Shown: positions 1 to 5,719 of the stretch, one piece after another
Layout of the letters: each line of letters opens with the position of its first letter
Position numbering within the stretch: position 1 is the stretch's first letter
Assembly: GCA_946187605.1 (NCBI GenBank)
Contig: CAMHRH010000018.1
Coordinates: 1-12,492, forward strand
Reading direction: 5' to 3'
Length of the DNA stretch: 12,492 nucleotides
From: an uncultured Candidatus Saccharibacteria bacterium
GTDB taxonomy: Bacteria; Patescibacteriota; Saccharimonadia; Saccharimonadales; Saccharimonadaceae
Program-made: the position numbers and the translations under genes
The notes under the pieces: generated by a model
What the model was told of the DNA's origin: nothing
What the model saw: only the letters and a program-made list of their open reading frames with translations
Database searches by the model: none

Positions 1-393
1 TTTCTGTAGCTGTTCGATTGCGGCAGTCTTGTCCTCGCCGTCATAATGTGTGGCTTCGATTGTTAGGGCCTGGCGCACGTAGCGTGCCGAGCGAGAAGAA
101 GTTTTGCTCCTGCGAGCCTCTTTTCTATTATCGTTCACTTCTCGCATTAACGAAGCAAGCCTTTTCTCGCTCTTAGCTTCGTAGAGGCCTCTCTTTTCGA
201 GCCTTTTTACCACCTTCTGCAGCTCTTCGCTGCGAGGCGCCTCCTTATATAGGCGCAGACAGTGCTGAGCCAGCGATTCGCTCTCTATGAGCATTTTGCA
301 TCTTTCCTCTCGGTCAAGGAATTCTCCTCTTTTCGAGAAGCGCTTGATGCCTGTGAACTGCTGGTTCCTGATGCTGCTATCATTATTTCTCAT
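1..393 (-). CDS. Unrecognised highly charged protein, partial (3' end outside window)
   Basis: An open frame on the minus strand runs without a stop from ATG at 393-391 to the window edge, giving 131 codons. The start is well supported: a strong Shine-Dalgarno (AGGAGGG, complement of 402-408) lies upstream, behind a promoter at 482-510 and a hairpin-rich leader. The product begins MRNNDSSIRNQQ and is extremely rich in Lys, Arg and Glu, with a long stretch (about residues 25-105) that looks helical and possibly coiled-coil. No membrane segment or signal peptide is visible. Arginine codons are about half AGA/AGG (9 of 18), unlike argS next door, which is almost all CGN. I do not recognise the family. 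The basic, helical character would fit a nucleic-acid-binding or structural protein, but that is a guess. It is divergent from argS. Confidence 0.72.
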   Translation of the reverse strand, partial: MRNNDSSIRNQQFTGIKRFSKRGEFLDREERCKMLIESESLAQHCLRLYKEAPRSEELQKVVKRLEKRGLYEAKSEKRLASLMREVNDNRKEARRSKTSSRSARYVRQALTIEATHYDGEDKTAAIEQLQK

Positions 394-475
394 AATTGAT
401 ACCCTCCTAAGGGACGACGAAGCGCTATGTGACTTCGTAATAACGTGTTGCCTATCATCGTTGCAGGCAACTTCT
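394..475 (-). promoter_or_regulatory. Structured 5' leader of the partial minus-strand gene, three hairpins
   Basis: Read on the minus strand from the predicted start near 475, the leader holds three successive hairpins: a perfect 7-bp stem (465-471 with 447-453, 11-nt loop), a perfect 6-bp stem (433-438 with 417-422, 10-nt loop), and a 4-bp stem (410-413 with 402-405) whose loop and 3' arm contain the Shine-Dalgarno AGGAGGG. The last could partly hide the ribosome site. The pairings are read directly from the sequence; any regulatory role is inference. Confidence 0.45.
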
Positions 476-481
476 TTATGT

Positions 482-510
482 ATTATAGCATACTTTTTAG
501 AAAAAAGCAA
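482..510 (-). promoter_or_regulatory. Sigma-70-type promoter for the partial minus-strand gene
   Basis: On the minus strand, TTGCTT (505-510) and TATAAT (482-487) are separated by 17 bp, and the -10 is preceded by TGC, making it an extended -10. Transcription should begin near 475, giving an 82-nt leader. Confidence 0.65.
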
Positions 511-526
511 GTGCTTTTTGAAAATG

Positions 527-535
527 TGATAAAAT
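527..535 (+). promoter_or_regulatory. Extended -10 promoter of argS (leaderless arrangement)
   Basis: TGATAAAAT is an extended -10 (TG-N-TAAAAT). No good -35 lies 16-18 bp upstream. The -10 ends 7 nt before the argS ATG at 543 and no Shine-Dalgarno is present, so the mRNA probably begins at or next to the start codon. Confidence 0.6.
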
Positions 536-542
536 ATGAGTA

Positions 543-2237
543 ATGATGGATGATTTGAAGGTAAAAATTTCGACAATTGTTAAAGAGCTTTTTGGCGTTG
601 AAGTGCCGGTAGAGTTTGCGGCGGTGCCGGCGGAAATTGAGGGGGATTATTCTTGCAATGTTGCGATGCGTCTGGCGAAAGTGGCCGGGAAAGCTCCGCG
701 TGAAATTGCGGCGGATATTATTGCGAAATTGCCTGATGATTATAAATATTCGATTGCTGGACCGGGCTTTATTAATATTACGATTTCTGGAAAAGCATTT
801 GCTAATCAATTGCGGCAGGTGTGGACTGAGGATTATGGATATAATGAGTCTGGTGCGGATAAAGTCGCGGTATCGGAATTTCCGAGTACGAATATGGCAA
901 AGCCATATTCGGTAGGACATTTGCGTCCGGGCACACAAGGCTGGGCGGCAAAACGCATTTTGGAGGCGAACGGCTGGAAAGTCATTACCGACAATCATCT
1001 CGGTGATACAGGCACGCCGTTTGGGATATGGGCGACTGGTTTTAAACGCTCTGGTCGCGCTATAGACGATGTGACGATTTATGATTTGGGCGATATTTAT
1101 ATCCAGATGAAGGCCGACATGAAGGCCGAGGAGGCGCGCGGCGAGCACGCTTTAGCGGATTCGGCGCAAGATTGGCTCTTGAAACTTGAAGCGGGCGATG
1201 ATGAAGCGGTAGATTTGTCGCGGCGTTTCAATAAGATTTCGCTTGACCATGTTCATAGCGTAATGAAGCGGATGAATATGGTGACCGATTACGAGCTAGG
1301 GGAGAGCTTCTTCGTTGAGCGTGGCAAGGCTTTGGTAAAGAAATATCTTAGCGAGGGTATATTTGAGCAGAATGACGACGGTTCGGTGATTTGTCGTCTT
1401 GATGAGTTTGGCATTGATGTGCCGATGTTAATGCTGAAAAGTAATGGTGCGGCGCTCTATGCAACGACGGATTTAGGCTGTTTAGACTACCGTTTGCATG
1501 AATGGAAAGCAGATCGGTTGATATATGCAGTTGGGGCAGAGCAGAAGTTTTATTTTGAACAGTTGTTTGCGGTGGCGAAGAAATTGGGTTGGGATGCTGA
1601 GATGCAGCATATCTGGTTCGGTACGATTGACCAGGTGACGTCCGATGGGAAACGCGAGAAGATGTCGTCGCGTAAGGGGGTAGTGTTGCTTGAGGCAATG
1701 CTAGACGATGCGGAAAAGCGGGTCCGTGAAAACTTTGCAAATAGTGATTCAGAGCTGTCTGGCGAGGATGTGCGTAGGATTGCGACTGGCGCGATTAAGT
1801 ATTCGGATTTTGTGGCGGATCGTAAAACAGGGATTCTGTATGATCCGAATAAGATATTTGCTTTGACGGGGCAGTCGGGGCCGTTTTGTCAGTATGCGTG
1901 CGTGAGGATGCGTAGAATCCTTGAGAAGAATGCGGATTTTGCAGCCGGGAATAGTGGTTTTGGCGATTATGATTTTGAGACAGAGAAAACGGTCTTGCGC
2001 AGGATTTTAGAGTTTCCGGCATTGGTAGCAAGCGTGGCGGATAAACTTGAGGCGCATCGGATTGCGGGGTATTGCTTCGAGTTAGCGCAAGAGATGAATC
2101 GCTACTATGAGAATGCTCCGATTTCGACGGCAGTCGACGAAGTGCGTAGCGCGAGGCTTTGGACGGTCGCGATGGCGGCTACCGTATTGGAGCGTGGGCT
2201 CGATCTTTTGGGGATTGAAATACCAGAGCGAATGTAG
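543..2237 (+). CDS. argS: Arginine--tRNA ligase (ArgRS)
   Basis: Class I aminoacyl-tRNA synthetase that charges tRNA-Arg with arginine using ATP; cytoplasmic. The 564-residue product has the expected order: an N-terminal additional domain (about 1-95), a catalytic Rossmann core opening with the AKPYSVGHLRPG motif (HIGH equivalent SVGH, 123-126) and the NHLGDTGTPFG segment, the signature KMSSRKG (373-379, KMSKS equivalent), and a C-terminal DALR-type anticodon-binding domain (about 440-564). The first HIGH histidine is serine, a variant I believe occurs in other bacterial ArgRS. Two ATGs lie in tandem (543 and 546) and either may be used. ATG at 536 is out of frame and soon closed. No Shine-Dalgarno precedes the gene, and an extended -10 ends 7 nt upstream, suggesting a leaderless mRNA. 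Arginine codons are mostly CGN. No convincing terminator follows. Confidence 0.97.
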   Translation: MMDDLKVKISTIVKELFGVEVPVEFAAVPAEIEGDYSCNVAMRLAKVAGKAPREIAADIIAKLPDDYKYSIAGPGFINITISGKAFANQLRQVWTEDYGYNESGADKVAVSEFPSTNMAKPYSVGHLRPGTQGWAAKRILEANGWKVITDNHLGDTGTPFGIWATGFKRSGRAIDDVTIYDLGDIYIQMKADMKAEEARGEHALADSAQDWLLKLEAGDDEAVDLSRRFNKISLDHVHSVMKRMNMVTDYELGESFFVERGKALVKKYLSEGIFEQNDDGSVICRLDEFGIDVPMLMLKSNGAALYATTDLGCLDYRLHEWKADRLIYAVGAEQKFYFEQLFAVAKKLGWDAEMQHIWFGTIDQVTSDGKREKMSSRKGVVLLEAMLDDAEKRVRENFANSDSELSGEDVRRIATGAIKYSDFVADRKTGILYDPNKIFALTGQSGPFCQYACVRMRRILEKNADFAAGNSGFGDYDFETEKTVLRRILEFPALVASVADKLEAHRIAGYCFELAQEMNRYYENAPISTAVDEVRSARLWTVAMAATVLERGLDLLGIEIPERM

Positions 2238-2304
2238 CTAGCCGCACTATTATTGGAGATGGGGATTGTTTTTCGTGCTTTCTGGGCGGAAAAGCATAAA
2301 AGTC

Positions 2305-2333
2305 TTGACAAAAAGTGGATTCTGTGATAGAAT
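2305..2333 (+). promoter_or_regulatory. Near-consensus promoter for the gene at 2529-2837
   Basis: A perfect -35 TTGACA (2305-2310), a 17-bp spacer and TAGAAT (2328-2333) preceded by TGA form an extended -10. This is the most consensus-like plus-strand promoter in the window. Transcription should begin near 2340, leaving a leader of about 189 nt. Confidence 0.8.
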
Positions 2334-2339
2334 ATACAC

Positions 2340-2528
2340 AATTAATTAATAATAATTAATTCGCACGTTAAGTTGGTACTAGAAAGTTGTCAGACGATTC
2401 CTTCGTTCCGTATTCGATGCGGTTTTTGTCTTTCGGACTGGTATTTTGCAGAGGGGAGCGAAATACCGGCCCGAAAACGCATACTGCAGCGCGTATGGGC
2501 AAATTAATAAAAACGGAGGTAATGTACA
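2340..2528 (+). promoter_or_regulatory. Long structured 5' leader, candidate cis-regulatory RNA
   Basis: The leader is AT-rich at its start, then folds into clear hairpins. CCGTAT (2408-2413) pairs with ATGCGG (2417-2422) around a 3-nt loop. A long stem pairs 2431-2436 with 2471-2476 and 2438-2446 with 2461-2469, 15 bp in all with one A/C mismatch and one G-U pair, closing a purine-rich 14-nt loop (2447-2460). A third small stem pairs CATAC (2480-2484) with GTATG (2493-2497). A Shine-Dalgarno GGAGG (2515-2519) follows in an unpaired AT-rich stretch. The fold matches no riboswitch class I can name. Folding is seen by complementarity only; function is inferred. Confidence 0.55.
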
Positions 2529-2837
2529 ATGACAACAGAAAAAAGATTTGAGCTCGCAATGGTTGCGAACGGCTTGAGAGCTAACGCATTCCATGTGGTC
2601 ACGATCGCCGAACTCGAAAGACTCGAAAGAGGAGGCGGAGTTGAGGTGAACCTCGACCTTACTGATGTCAGGGCAGCTGTTCGCACGCAGCAGCTTAGCT
2701 TCACAGAAAAGCTTGTTGCCGAGATCGGTGACAGCCTTGACAGAGCAGGCGATTTCTTCGTGGCCTATCGTGACGTGATGTCGTCCGAGCAGCGCGAGGA
2801 GTACCTCGAGTACTGCAAGAAGTTAAAGGTCGGCTGA
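2529..2837 (+). CDS. Unrecognised small acidic protein
   Basis: A 102-residue soluble product, mostly helical in appearance, with no membrane segment, signal peptide or cysteine-rich motif; one Cys occurs near the C-terminus. The start is firm: ATG at 2529 has GGAGG nine bases upstream, a near-consensus promoter and a long leader. Arginine codons are mostly AGA/AGG (6 of 9) and leucine often CTC, unlike the adjacent argS. It is monocistronic, ended by terminators at 2871-2904 and 2937-2977. A small perfect hairpin (GTCGG with CCGAC, 2829-2842) spans the TGA stop. I do not recognise the family. The strong promoter, strong ribosome site and dedicated terminator suggest an abundantly made protein. 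Confidence 0.8.
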   Translation: MTTEKRFELAMVANGLRANAFHVVTIAELERLERGGGVEVNLDLTDVRAAVRTQQLSFTEKLVAEIGDSLDRAGDFFVAYRDVMSSEQREEYLEYCKKLKVG

Positions 2838-2870
2838 CCGACTGCTCTGATCTACCAGTACTAACTATGA

Positions 2871-2904
2871 CCCCCGCAAAGCATAAGCCGAGCAGGGGCT
2901 TTTT
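2871..2904 (+). terminator. Rho-independent terminator after the 2529-2837 gene
   Basis: CCCCGC (2872-2877) can pair with GCaGGGG (2892-2898), or alternatively AAGCC (2885-2889) with GGCTT (2897-2901). A run of five T (2900-2904) follows. The stem has a bulge and a sizeable loop, so strength is moderate. Confidence 0.6.
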
Positions 2905-2936
2905 CTAGCTTAGAAATCAATAAAGAGATAATAAAA

Positions 2937-2977
2937 AATCCCGGCGATTAAATTAATGCCGGGATTAGTTTTTTGAG
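2937..2977. terminator. Bidirectional terminator between convergent genes
   Basis: A perfect 9-bp inverted repeat, AATCCCGGC (2937-2945) and GCCGGGATT (2958-2966), encloses a 12-nt AT-rich loop. Plus-strand transcripts run into a T-rich tail (2969-2974), and minus-strand transcripts run directly into a T run (complement of 2931-2938). It lies between the stops of the two convergent genes and should serve both. Confidence 0.85.
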
Positions 2978-2990
2978 ACGACCGTGATTG

Positions 2991-3620
2991 CTACTTCTCG
3001 AAACGATAGTAGTTCTCTATAAAATCGTCGATTGCTTCAATGTCGGCGATGCCGCTGCCTTTTGTGTCAGGTAAGACGTCATAAGTATTGTTTGCGAATG
3101 CTTCGTCGTAATCGCAATTAAAACATCCAACGACGTATAGCAATATTGAGGCGAGTTTGGGCGCTTTTTTATTGGTCTCTAAGCCGTCGTAAACGGCGCA
3201 GCCGACATAGCCATCTTTTGCTTTTACGACTATTGTCGCGCGACCTGCAGTGCTATCCTTGCTGATGTGGACTTTTGAGTCATTTCTTCTTGCTGCCTGA
3301 GCGCCGGTTCTGAGGTTATCTCTCAGTTCGGATTCAATCTTTCGAATTTTGAAGAGCTCAGGCGAGTTTTCTTCGAAAGGCGGTTCGCGTAGCTGTACGT
3401 GGAGCAACTCGTTCTCTTTACCAGTATTGTCGTCGAAGTGTATGATGTATGCTATTGCGACATCAGTTTCTCGGACTGCTTTCATGAGCGAGAAGTAGAA
3501 TCCTTTGTCGTTTTCCGTATCGCTTGGATTTCTCCTGTATTTGCCATTCGGGATTCTGTATCCATCTACCATGGCGTAGGCAGATACCCTTTCTCTAACC
3601 TTGCCGATATCTATAATCAA
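2991..3620 (-). CDS. Unrecognised cytoplasmic protein, probable TTG start
   Basis: The product is about 209 residues, beginning (M)IIDIGKVRERVSAY. The frame extends to a GTG at 3629-3627, but that codon overlaps the AGGAGG Shine-Dalgarno (complement of 3629-3634), so it cannot be the start. TTG at 3620-3618, eight bases from GGAGG, is the best choice, with TTG at 3623-3621 (five bases) second. No membrane segment is visible. The first half mixes charged strands and helices; the C-terminal third has three cysteines (VGCAVYDG, then VGCFNCDY) that do not form a recognisable metal site. Arginine codons are mainly AGA/AGG (9 of 14). It is divergent from mscL, with which it shares an overlapping promoter region, and ends at the bidirectional terminator. 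Family unknown. Confidence 0.78.
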   Translation of the reverse strand: MIIDIGKVRERVSAYAMVDGYRIPNGKYRRNPSDTENDKGFYFSLMKAVRETDVAIAYIIHFDDNTGKENELLHVQLREPPFEENSPELFKIRKIESELRDNLRTGAQAARRNDSKVHISKDSTAGRATIVVKAKDGYVGCAVYDGLETNKKAPKLASILLYVVGCFNCDYDEAFANNTYDVLPDTKGSGIADIEAIDDFIENYYRFEK

Positions 3621-3680
3621 CAAAAACACCTCCTAAAGTGTCAGTCTCAATTAAAAATGTACATTTGGAGCAAAAAATAA

Positions 3681-3695
3681 TAGGCGCTATGCCTA
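3681..3695 (-). promoter_or_regulatory. Possible attenuator hairpin in the leader of the 2991-3620 gene
   Basis: On the minus strand, TAGGC (complement of 3691-3695) pairs perfectly with GCCTA (complement of 3681-3685) around a 5-nt loop, and is followed by a T-rich run (complement of about 3672-3680). It sits in the leader between the promoter and the Shine-Dalgarno, where a weak terminator would act as an attenuator. The stem is only 5 bp, so this is tentative. Confidence 0.3.
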
Positions 3696-3706
3696 GCTCT
3701 GTTCAT

Positions 3707-3735
3707 ATAATAGCACGGATTGCGGAATATGTCAA
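3707..3735 (-). promoter_or_regulatory. Near-consensus promoter of the 2991-3620 gene
   Basis: On the minus strand, TTGACA (3730-3735), a 17-bp spacer and TATTAT (3707-3712) preceded by TGC (extended -10). Start is predicted near 3700. It physically overlaps the mscL promoter on the other strand. Confidence 0.8.
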
Positions 3736-3748
3736 GTTTTGTTATAGT
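3720..3748 (+). promoter_or_regulatory. Promoter of the mscL-orn-yjbR-like operon
   Basis: TTGCGG (3720-3725), a 17-bp spacer and TATAGT (3743-3748). Start is predicted near 3755, about 20 nt before the mscL ATG. The -35 of the opposing minus-strand promoter lies inside this spacer. Confidence 0.6.
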
Positions 3749-3775
3749 GAGAATAAGTTTAAATAAGGGAAGAGT

Positions 3776-4156
3776 ATGGCTGATAAGGCTAAAGGCGGCG
3801 ATGCACGCGCAAAAGCGAAAGAGCTTAGTAAAGCTTCGCTTAGTAAGATCAAGAATCATGGCGGCGGATTTATGAAATTCATCCGCGAGCAGAATATTGT
3901 TGGACTTGCGGTGGGCTTGGTGCTTGGTACGCACGCTGGTGCGCTTGTAAATTCGCTCGTAAATAACGTCTTTATGCCGCCAATTGGTTTGCTATTGGGT
4001 TCGACTGAAGGGTTGAAAGGTTGGACGATTCCGCTTGGTGAGACTGGTGCGGAGATGGCGCTAGGCGCGTTTTTGAACGATTTGATTAATTTTGTCATCT
4101 TGGCATTTGTGATTTATATCGTAATAAAACTTTTGAAGCTCGACGTTAAAAAATAA
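3776..4156 (+). CDS. mscL: Large-conductance mechanosensitive channel MscL
   Basis: Homo-oligomeric inner-membrane channel that opens under membrane tension and releases solutes on hypo-osmotic shock. The 126-residue product carries the MscL pore signature: FIREQNIVGLAVG leading into TM1 (about 41-63), the conserved MPPIGLLLG after it (67-75), a short periplasmic loop, and TM2 (about 95-119, ending YIVIKLL). Two differences from the E. coli type stand out. About 32 extra Lys/Ala-rich residues precede the usual start, which would align with Met33. The chain also stops six residues after TM2, so the C-terminal cytoplasmic helix bundle is missing. The long start is preferred because AAGGGA lies five bases upstream of ATG 3776, just behind the promoter, whereas Met33 has only a poor site. 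Its TAA overlaps the next ATG by one base. Confidence 0.93.
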   Translation: MADKAKGGDARAKAKELSKASLSKIKNHGGGFMKFIREQNIVGLAVGLVLGTHAGALVNSLVNNVFMPPIGLLLGSTEGLKGWTIPLGETGAEMALGAFLNDLINFVILAFVIYIVIKLLKLDVKK

Positions 4157-4698
4157 TGGCTCGAAAAAAGACTGAAGAATCAATGTTGCTATGGGTGGAC
4201 CTGGAGATGACAGGTCTATCGCCGGTACATGATAGAATTTTGGAAGTTGCGGCGATTATAACCGACTGGGATTTAGAAGAAAAAGCGACTTACACTGGAG
4301 TTGTGAAAGTTTCTGACAAGATAATCGCCGAGCGCATGGTTGGTGAGTTCTGGGAGAAAAATAAAGCGTCGTACGACGGTTTAGTCGCACAGAATGCGTC
4401 GGGCAAGGCAGCAGGTGTGATAGAGCAGGAACTATTAGATTTTGTATCGGCAAATTGCGGCGATAAGACGGTATACCTGGCCGGAAATTCAATCCATCAG
4501 GACCAAAAATTTATTGAACGCGAGTGGCCGAAATTGAATGAACGATTACACTATCGGCAGCTAGATGTCTCGGCATGGAAAGTATATTTTGAAAATGCGC
4601 TCGGTAAGAAGTTTTTGAAGCCAGAGAATCATCGTGCGCTTGACGACATACGCGGAAGTATTGAGGAACTGAAATGGTATCTGAAGACGATATCGTAA
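4156..4698 (+). CDS. orn: Oligoribonuclease
   Basis: 3'-to-5' exoribonuclease of the DEDDh family that degrades very short RNAs and dinucleotides (including pGpG) to mononucleotides in the cytoplasm. The product is 180 residues, essentially the length of E. coli Orn. The catalytic set is complete: D15 and E17 in WVDLEMTGL, D116 in AGNSIHQDQKFI, and H159 and D164 in HRALDDIRGSIEEL. The start shares one base with the mscL stop (TAATG), implying translational coupling, and the 3' end overlaps the next gene by 25 bp. Confidence 0.97.
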   Translation: MARKKTEESMLLWVDLEMTGLSPVHDRILEVAAIITDWDLEEKATYTGVVKVSDKIIAERMVGEFWEKNKASYDGLVAQNASGKAAGVIEQELLDFVSANCGDKTVYLAGNSIHQDQKFIEREWPKLNERLHYRQLDVSAWKVYFENALGKKFLKPENHRALDDIRGSIEELKWYLKTIS

Positions 4699-4985
4699 AA
4701 TATGCAGCCGGACTCGATGGCGTATCCGAGAGTGCAAAAGGTGAGCTGCGCGTGTTTTTGCGTGGCGAGAAGATATTTTTGTGCGTCGAGACGGGACGAG
4801 TACCACTGCGTTTGGAGCTTCGTTGCGATAGGAGATTGAGCCGGACCTTGCAAGAACGGTACGAAAGTGTGATGGAGAGCCGTGCGCTAGGGCGAAATGG
4901 CATAGAAGTAATTTGCTCTGGGCAGTTGAGTGCTGACGAGATACATGATCTCGTGCGTCATGCCTATGAAGAGAGCGCAGACTAA
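4674..4985 (+). CDS. MmcQ/YjbR-like (DUF419) small protein
   Basis: A 103-residue protein resembling the MmcQ/YjbR family, a CyaY-like fold of uncertain biochemical role, sometimes described as DNA-binding. The resemblance is from memory of the family pattern: a central strand region followed by PLRLELRCDRRLSRTLQERY (matching the family's LxLKCDPELAxxLRExY) and a C-terminal LSADEIHDLVRHAYE (matching LxDExLxxLIDHSYE). The start ATG lies inside orn, 25 bp before its stop, with GAGGA (4663-4667) six bases upstream, so it should be translated from the same mRNA. It overlaps the stop of the opposing gene by 4 bp. Family assignment is fairly confident; function in this organism is unknown. Confidence 0.75.
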   Translation: MVSEDDIVKYAAGLDGVSESAKGELRVFLRGEKIFLCVETGRVPLRLELRCDRRLSRTLQERYESVMESRALGRNGIEVICSGQLSADEIHDLVRHAYEESAD

Positions 4986-5644
4986 TAATTAGTACTGAGC
5001 CAGGAATCGAAATTGGTTTTTATAACAGTGAGCTCATCAATAGACTTGTCGAGGATGTCGGCGAAGGCTTGGCTATTTGTCTTTTCGCGTGCATTTTGCT
5101 CATAGGCAATAAGGGTCGAGATTTGATAGTTTGTTTCGGTGGCATAGGCGCGGTCGACGGTACCTAAGAGGATAGATTCATCCATTTTGCCTGCATAAGC
5201 GATGAGATTATCAAGCTCTTCGTTATCGACTGAGGCGGTGATATTGTTTATGTCGAAGCCTAAGTCGGGGGTGGTTTCTAATTCGTTGACAGTGGACATC
5301 AGAGAGGAATTGAGCTGAATTGCGTACATTCGCAAGTCGGAGTTGTGGATTCTCTCTGTATAGCTTGAAATATTGTTGACGTCTTCAACTGGATAACTAC
5401 CAGAAATGAAAGTGATGCGAGAATAAATGCGCTCAAAGCTTTGCTTAACTTGACTATTGCTGCCACTAATGGCGTTTCCGATAACGACGATAGCGATAAG
5501 AAATACAGCTGCAGCCGCGATGACCTTAATCATGAGCGGGGAGAGAATCGGGCCAGAGTTTTTCACTTTGCCTTTGACGGCAATCTGGTCGAGGTATTCT
5601 TTGTTGCTTAAAGGCTGGGCATAGCCAGCAGGCTGATTATCCAT
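4982..5644 (-). CDS. Unrecognised single-pass membrane protein, large extracytoplasmic domain
   Basis: The 220-residue product has a short Lys-containing N-terminal tail (about 1-36), one strongly hydrophobic segment (about 37-59, from PLMIKVIAAAAVF to VVIGNAI), then about 160 polar residues that look mostly helical. Positive charges before the segment predict N-in/C-out topology, so the C-terminal domain should be outside the membrane. There is no cleavage site of the lipobox or class III pilin type. The domain has no cysteine and is rich in Asn, Ser, Thr, Ile and Glu. The family is not recognised; a surface-exposed or envelope-scaffold role is only a guess. ATG 5644-5642 lies 6 nt after an extended -10, implying leaderless expression divergent from dnaG. 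No terminator separates it from the convergent yjbR-like gene. Confidence 0.85.
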   Translation of the reverse strand: MDNQPAGYAQPLSNKEYLDQIAVKGKVKNSGPILSPLMIKVIAAAAVFLIAIVVIGNAISGSNSQVKQSFERIYSRITFISGSYPVEDVNNISSYTERIHNSDLRMYAIQLNSSLMSTVNELETTPDLGFDINNITASVDNEELDNLIAYAGKMDESILLGTVDRAYATETNYQISTLIAYEQNAREKTNSQAFADILDKSIDELTVIKTNFDSWLSTNY

Positions 5645-5650
5645 GAGTAA

Positions 5651-5659
5651 ATTATACCA
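5651..5659 (-). promoter_or_regulatory. Extended -10 promoter, leaderless, for the membrane-protein gene
   Basis: On the minus strand TGG-TATAAT (complement of 5651-5659) is a perfect extended -10. Exactly six bases separate it from ATG at 5644, and there is no Shine-Dalgarno. No good -35 is visible. Confidence 0.7.
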
Positions 5660-5719
5660 TAATCATTTTTATTGGTATGTGAAAAATATGGCGGCGAGAT
5701 GAATGGGGCGTATAAGGGG

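Noticed and set aside
123..126. SVGH in place of HVGH in the ArgRS catalytic motif (residue numbers 123-126) as a sign of inactivation
   Set aside because: I believe serine at this position occurs in other bacterial ArgRS, and the rest of the active site, including KMSSRKG, is intact.
287..529. 80-codon plus-strand frame opposite the start of the minus-strand partial gene
   Set aside because: No Shine-Dalgarno, Ser/Leu-rich low-complexity product, and it runs antisense to a gene with a good promoter and ribosome site; it also ends in the argS promoter.
483..1148. 221-codon minus-strand frame antisense to argS
   Set aside because: It is the shadow of argS: Arg/Ile/Asn-rich composition, no promoter or ribosome site, and it covers clear ArgRS motifs on the other strand.
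2238..2304. Terminator directly after argS
   Set aside because: TGCTTT and AAAGCA around 2277-2296 can pair weakly but no T run follows on the plus strand, so it is not a convincing intrinsic terminator.
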